Assembly (NCBI GenBank): GCA_947498025.1
Contig: CANMJR010000005.1
Location: 43,228 to 107,227 of the forward strand
Direction: 5' to 3'
Length of the DNA stretch: 64,000 bases
Source of the DNA: Helicobacteraceae bacterium
Lineage (GTDB): Bacteria; Campylobacterota; Campylobacteria; Campylobacterales; Sulfurimonadaceae
Shown: positions 60,645 through 64,000 of the stretch, piece after piece
Position numbering within the stretch: position 1 is the stretch's first letter
How the letters are laid out: every line of letters starts with the position of its first letter
Translations under genes and position numbers: made by a program
Notes under the pieces: model-generated
Told to the model about the DNA's origin: nothing
What the model saw: the letters and a program-made list of their open reading frames with translations, nothing else
Databases searched by the model: none

Positions 60645-60869
60645 ATGAGAAGTGAAAAAGAGTTAGATTTTTTAGAAAATCATATTCCAAGCTTGGCAAG
60701 TAGTGCCGTGCAAAAAGCCTATATAGATGCACTCAGTAGTGGGAATAGTGTAATGGAAGCTATAGATGGAGAGATATTTGAGATATTTCCTGATGGAACC
60801 CGTAAATTTATCAAAGCTATTTTTGCCGATATCGATGTCTCAAAAAATAAAAAGATTTTTATAAAATGA
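60645..60869 (+). CDS. small protein paired with zeta-like toxin (possible antitoxin)
   Basis: The 74-residue protein, with a strong AAAGGGA ribosome site, has a helical N terminus ('ELDFLENHIPSLASSAVQKAYIDAL') and a beta-rich end ('GEIFEIFPDGTRKFIKAI'). It overlaps the zeta-toxin gene by four bases. The position and size suggest an antitoxin, but it is not like the classic epsilon or PezA antitoxins, and I do not recognise its family. Confidence 0.7.
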   Translation: MRSEKELDFLENHIPSLASSAVQKAYIDALSSGNSVMEAIDGEIFEIFPDGTRKFIKAIFADIDVSKNKKIFIK

Positions 60870-61618
60870 ATTTACAAACTCCTAGGCTCAGAATGTTTGC
60901 CGGACCAAATGGAAGTGGAAAAAGCACTATTAAAGAGGTTATAAGCAAAGAGCTTTTAGGAATATATATTAACCCTGATGAAATAGAAAAAGAGATACAA
61001 AAATTTGATTATTTAGATTTTGACAATTATGAAATTGTTACAAATGAAGAAGAAGTTTTGGAGTTTTTTATGAACTCTACACTTTTAAAAAATGCAGATA
61101 TGCTTGATGAAGCAGAGTTTTTAAAATTCAATGACAATATACTTGATTTTTTTGAAGTATCTGTTAATTCCTATTTTGCCTCTGTCTGTGCGGATTTTAT
61201 TCGAAAAAAACTTCTTGAGAGTAGAAAATCTTTTACTTTTGAGACTGTTATGAGTTCGTATGACAAAATAGAGCTTTTACAATTGGCTCAAAAGTTAGGT
61301 TATAAAACTTATCTCTATTTTGTCGCTACAAGTGATCCTATTATTAATATTTCGAGAGTGAAAAATAGGGTTCGTTTTGGTGGGCATAGTGTTCCGGAAG
61401 AGAAAATTGTAAGCAGATATTATCGCTCACTTGAATATCTGAGTGAAGCTATTAAATATTCAAATCGAGCGTATATATTTGATAATTCAAATCATTCACG
61501 AACTTGGATTGCTGAGATTACACAAGCCAAAGAGATAGATATTAAGATAGATAAAATACCTGCTTGGTTTAATGAGTATGTTTTGAAAAAATTTAGCCAA
61601 GAAGAGTTTGCAAAATGA
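60866..61618 (+). CDS. zeta-toxin family P-loop kinase
   Basis: The 250-residue protein has Walker A 'GPNGSGKST' (13-21), followed by 'YINPDEIEKEIQ' and 'KSFTFETVMSS', the pattern of zeta/PezT-type kinases that phosphorylate UDP-N-acetylglucosamine or related substrates. The substrate of this branch is unknown and not all members are toxic. It overlaps the small gene upstream and the bioV-like gene downstream by four bases each, so the pair has been inserted into, or grown within, a tightly coupled operon. Confidence 0.85.
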   Translation: MNLQTPRLRMFAGPNGSGKSTIKEVISKELLGIYINPDEIEKEIQKFDYLDFDNYEIVTNEEEVLEFFMNSTLLKNADMLDEAEFLKFNDNILDFFEVSVNSYFASVCADFIRKKLLESRKSFTFETVMSSYDKIELLQLAQKLGYKTYLYFVATSDPIINISRVKNRVRFGGHSVPEEKIVSRYYRSLEYLSEAIKYSNRAYIFDNSNHSRTWIAEITQAKEIDIKIDKIPAWFNEYVLKKFSQEEFAK

Positions 61619-62136
61619 AATTTTATAGCGGTTTTTCTCTCAAAAATGAGTTCCATTTTTTTGAGGCATTTATAAAAGATACTGAGTTTACGGTATGTGG
61701 ATTTAGTTATGGTGCTATCAAGGCATTTGAGTATGTCAAAAAAGAGTTGGCATGCGGGCATAGAATCGACACTTTGCAGCTCTTCTCTCCGGTTTTTTTT
61801 CAGAGTAAAACAAAAGAGTTTAAACGGCTTCAACTTATGGCGTATCGAAGAAATGAGGAAGTGTACCTCAGACAGTTTATAAACGCTTGCTTTGCTCCGC
61901 ATGCCTTAAAAATTGTAGAATCCTCTGTGACAATTTTGGATGAGCTGGATGAGCTTTTATATTTTCAGTGGGTTTTTGATGAACTTCAGGAGATAGTAGA
62001 GCAGGGCGTAAAGATAGAGGTGTATCTGGGTTCTGAAGATAGAATTATCGATGCAGAGAGTGCAAAACACTTTTTTTTACAAGTGGCAACTGTGACTTAC
62101 ATCAAAAATGCAAACCATTTTTTACAAACAAATTAG
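61615..62136 (+). CDS. bioV: BioV-like pimeloyl-ACP methyl ester esterase
   Basis: The 173-residue protein is a short alpha/beta hydrolase. It starts 'MKFYSGFSLKNE', has the nucleophile elbow 'CGFSYGA' with S31, 'LQLFSPVFF', 'FKRLQLMAYRR', an aspartate in 'YLGSEDRIID' and the catalytic histidine near the end in 'NANHFLQ'. This is the pattern of BioV, the Helicobacter esterase that frees pimeloyl-ACP for biotin synthesis. Its small size is typical of BioV. No other biotin gene is in the window. Confidence 0.8.
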   Translation: MKFYSGFSLKNEFHFFEAFIKDTEFTVCGFSYGAIKAFEYVKKELACGHRIDTLQLFSPVFFQSKTKEFKRLQLMAYRRNEEVYLRQFINACFAPHALKIVESSVTILDELDELLYFQWVFDELQEIVEQGVKIEVYLGSEDRIIDAESAKHFFLQVATVTYIKNANHFLQTN

Positions 62137-62149
62137 AGGAATTAGAGAA

Positions 62150-62680
62150 ATGAGCGAAATTAAAATAGGCGTAATTACGGCAAGTGACCGTGCAAGCAAG
62201 GGAATATACGAAGATATCTCCGGTGTTGCGATACAAGATACTATGAAAGAGTATCTCAGGAGTGAATTTGAGGTAGTTTACAGATGTATTCCTGATGAAC
62301 AGGATGTTTTAGAACAAACCATGGTAGAGCTTTGCGATAATGAAGGGTGTTGTCTGGTTGTTACAACGGGCGGAACAGGACCGGCTCTTAGAGATGTAAC
62401 TCCGGAGGCAACAGAGAATGTGTGCCAAAAGATGATGCCCGGATTTGGTGAGCTTATGCGTCAGGTGAGTTTACAGTATGTTCCAACGGCAATTCTCTCA
62501 AGACAAACAGCGGGAATACGAGGCAAATCTCTTATCATTAATTTACCGGGAAAACCAAAATCTATCCGTGAGTGTTTGGACGCAGTTTTCCCTGCTGTTC
62601 CCTACTGCATAGATCTACTTGAAGGTCCCTGCATGGAGACAAATGAGGATGTAATAAAGGCTTTTAGACCTAAAAAGTAG
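62150..62680 (+). CDS. mogA: molybdopterin adenylyltransferase
   Basis: The 176-residue enzyme activates molybdopterin with AMP before molybdenum insertion. It shows 'IGVITASDRASKG', the MPT-binding motif 'VVTTGGTGPALRDVTPEAT' (within it 'TGGTGPALRD') and 'IINLPGKPKSIRECLDAVFP'. The frame is open to 62108, but the ATG at 62150 starts the conserved domain and has AGAGGA upstream. The product would supply molybdoenzymes such as nitrate reductases, in line with the respiratory cytochromes in the window. Confidence 0.93.
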   Translation: MSEIKIGVITASDRASKGIYEDISGVAIQDTMKEYLRSEFEVVYRCIPDEQDVLEQTMVELCDNEGCCLVVTTGGTGPALRDVTPEATENVCQKMMPGFGELMRQVSLQYVPTAILSRQTAGIRGKSLIINLPGKPKSIRECLDAVFPAVPYCIDLLEGPCMETNEDVIKAFRPKK

Positions 62681-63044
62681 AGTTAGATACTTATTCTAAT
62701 CCCTTTTAGTTTGAAGCTATACAGTTCTTTAAGATAGCTATTTTGAAGCTAGTCCTTGTATAGTCCGTATCCTATGTAATTCTATTTTTTAAATTATCTT
62801 CTTCATTTTAGTAAACTTCATAATTGATTTTTAATTGTAACGTAATAGTACTAATCTTTCATATTATTACTCACCGCGAAAGCTTACGAAATGTAATGAA
62901 GTAAGTCGTGGATGAGTCAGCAAACGAAGTGCGTTAGTGTTCTAAAAAGTGTACGACAGAATGAAATATTATTTAAGAATAATTTATTGATTTACAAATA
63001 AATTATTATATAATCCTGACCAATAATAAAAGGTAAAAAATATT
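62681..63044. other. 364-base gene-free stretch with one structured element
   Basis: No frame with coding character is present. At 62870-62916 CTCA-CCGCGA-CTTAC pairs with GTAAG-TCGTGG-TGAG (one G-T pair, small bulges), giving an interrupted 15-bp stem-loop. A nine-base direct repeat, TTGAAGCTA, occurs twice shortly after mogA. The last 60 bases are very AT-rich and probably hold the promoter of the ORF6N gene. Confidence 0.5.
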
Positions 63045-63914
63045 ATGCAAGATATTACAACTACAACAAATATAGATATAAAATCAAAAATCTATATGAT
63101 TAGAAATACACAAGTAATGCTAGATAGAGATTTAGCAGAGCTTTATGGTGTAGAAACAAAAGTATTTAATCAAGCAATAAAAAGGAATATTAAAAGATTT
63201 CCTAAAGATTTTATGTTTCAACTTACAAAAGATGAACTAAATAATTGGAGGTCACAATTTGTGACTTCCAATTCTGAGAAGATGGGTTTAAGAAGATCTC
63301 CTTATGCTTTTACGGAACAAGGTGTATCTATGCTTAGTTCTATTTTAAAGAGTGATATTGCTATAGAAATAAGTATTGAAATTATTAGAGCATTTGTTAA
63401 TATGAGACAATTCATATCTCAAAATGCTTCTGTATTTCAAAGACTTGAGATATTAGAACAAAACCAACTCATAACGAATACAAATTTTGATAAAATCTTT
63501 AAAGCCATAGAAGAAAAAAATCCCATACAATCACAAGGTATATTTTACAACGGACAAATATTTGATGCTCATAATTTTGTATCAGATTTAATAAGAAATG
63601 CTAAAAATAGTATTGTACTCATTGATAATTATATTGATGATACAACTTTACTTTTACTCAGTAAAAATCAGACTGTAGATATTACTATCCATACTCATAC
63701 AATTACAAAAGCATTAAAATTAGATTTAGAGAAATATAATACACAATACAAGGCAATATCTCTAAAAACAAATAAAGACTTTCACGATAGATTTTTAATA
63801 ATTGATAATAAAGAAATTTATCATATAGGTGCTAGTTTGAAAGATTTAGGGAAAAAAGTTTTTGCTTTTAGTAAAATGGAAGACTTTAATAATCATCTAT
63901 TAGAACATATTTAA
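63045..63914 (+). CDS. ORF6N domain protein with PLD-like C terminus
   Basis: The 289-residue protein has an ORF6N domain at about 10-100 ('IYMIRNTQVMLDRDLAELYGV', 'NIKRFPKDFMFQL', 'AFTEQGVSMLSSIL'), a DNA-binding module of phage antirepressor-type proteins. A helical linker follows, then about 110 residues (175-285) resembling a phospholipase-D-like domain: 'AKNSIVLIDNYIDDTTLLLL' and 'FHDRFLIIDNKEIYHIGASLKDLG'. The PLD motif HxK reads H247-D-R249, with arginine for lysine, so catalysis is doubtful. An AAAGGT ribosome site precedes the ATG. The AT-rich composition and phage-type domain suggest acquired DNA. Confidence 0.85.
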   Translation: MQDITTTTNIDIKSKIYMIRNTQVMLDRDLAELYGVETKVFNQAIKRNIKRFPKDFMFQLTKDELNNWRSQFVTSNSEKMGLRRSPYAFTEQGVSMLSSILKSDIAIEISIEIIRAFVNMRQFISQNASVFQRLEILEQNQLITNTNFDKIFKAIEEKNPIQSQGIFYNGQIFDAHNFVSDLIRNAKNSIVLIDNYIDDTTLLLLSKNQTVDITIHTHTITKALKLDLEKYNTQYKAISLKTNKDFHDRFLIIDNKEIYHIGASLKDLGKKVFAFSKMEDFNNHLLEHI

Positions 63915-63943
63915 AAATCCCGATTGGTTTTCGAGATTAACTA

Positions 63944-63975
63944 ATTACTTTTTTCTAATGTAAGCAAAAAGTAAT
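63944..63975 (+). terminator. stem-loop after the ORF6N gene
   Basis: ATTACTTTTT (63944-63953) and AAAAAGTAAT (63966-63975) are perfectly complementary over 10 bases around a 12-base loop. The stem is AT-only apart from one pair and no T tract follows, so a terminator role is tentative. Confidence 0.4.
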
Positions 63976-64000
63976 ATAGATTTAATGCGGATTTAATATA

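Overview
The window looks like a chromosomal segment of a free-living Campylobacterota (Epsilonproteobacteria), most like Sulfurimonas or a close relative. The reasons are a low GC content, short intergenic gaps and many overlapping start/stop codons, and several gene orders known from Helicobacter, Campylobacter and Wolinella: pyrD - M16 peptidase - dapA - SDR reductase with pgsA nearby; cysS - murJ | fapA - ruvA - ddl - hydrolase - murF - HIT; and trkA-like (COG3400) - aroB - mscS - mtaB - ftsH-like. c-type cytochromes, FNR-type boxes and many environmental sensors fit a respiratory, motile organism rather than a reduced host-restricted one. No rRNA, CRISPR array, complete insertion sequence or prophage is present. 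The species assignment is inference.

Layout. 1-3.5 kb: a sensor protein cut by the window edge and a REC-PAS-PilZ response regulator. 3.5-10.4 kb: housekeeping genes (rseP, pgsA, cytochrome c, a methyltransferase, a FabL-type enoyl reductase, dapA, M16 peptidase, pyrD). 10.4-18.4 kb: a DJ-1 protein, then a tight three-gene sensory operon in which a periplasmic protein fusing a TRAP-type and an ABC-type binding domain precedes a large hybrid histidine kinase and a response regulator with a GGDEF output. 18.5-21.4 kb: a DHH phosphoesterase and a haem-binding chemoreceptor with a PilZ tail. 21.5-30.7 kb: cysS, murJ, fapA, ruvA, ddl, hydrolase, murF and HIT, mainly cell-wall synthesis. 30.7-34.5 kb: a possible 37-residue membrane protein, tRNA-Gln, ppk2, a PA2778/PA2779 peptidase pair, a YwqK-like protein and a small KTSC-like protein. 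34.5-40 kb: an OLD-family nuclease downstream of sbcC and sbcD. 40-49.5 kb: a five-haem cytochrome, then glmU and a minus-strand envelope glycosylation run (metallophosphatase, PAP2 phosphatase, two GT39 transferases, a GT9 transferase and a flippase-like protein). 49.5-50.6 kb: a P63C-domain gene, probably acquired. 50.8-62.7 kb: fliP, trmA, a coiled-coil protein, COG3400, aroB, mscS, mtaB, an FtsH-like ATPase, a zeta-toxin module, bioV and mogA. 62.7-64 kb: a gene-free stretch and an ORF6N/PLD-like protein.

How it works together. Peptidoglycan genes (ddl, murF, murJ, glmU, dapA) recur through the window. Three c-di-GMP-related proteins lie within 20 kb: one predicted producer (GGDEF) and two predicted PilZ readers. 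Both cytochrome genes carry an FNR-type palindrome whose centre lies 41.5 bases upstream of the start predicted from the nearest -10 element, suggesting shared redox control.

Most notable: (1) the double binding-protein / hybrid kinase / GGDEF operon; (2) the matched FNR boxes; (3) a run of seven heptamers, each carrying a Shine-Dalgarno-like core, between the OLD gene and the KTSC-like gene; (4) two circularly permuted copies of a dispersed repeat beside accessory genes; (5) an FtsH paralogue whose zinc-protease motif is replaced; (6) a zeta-toxin module inserted into an overlapping operon. Everything here comes from reading the sequence; no database search was run.
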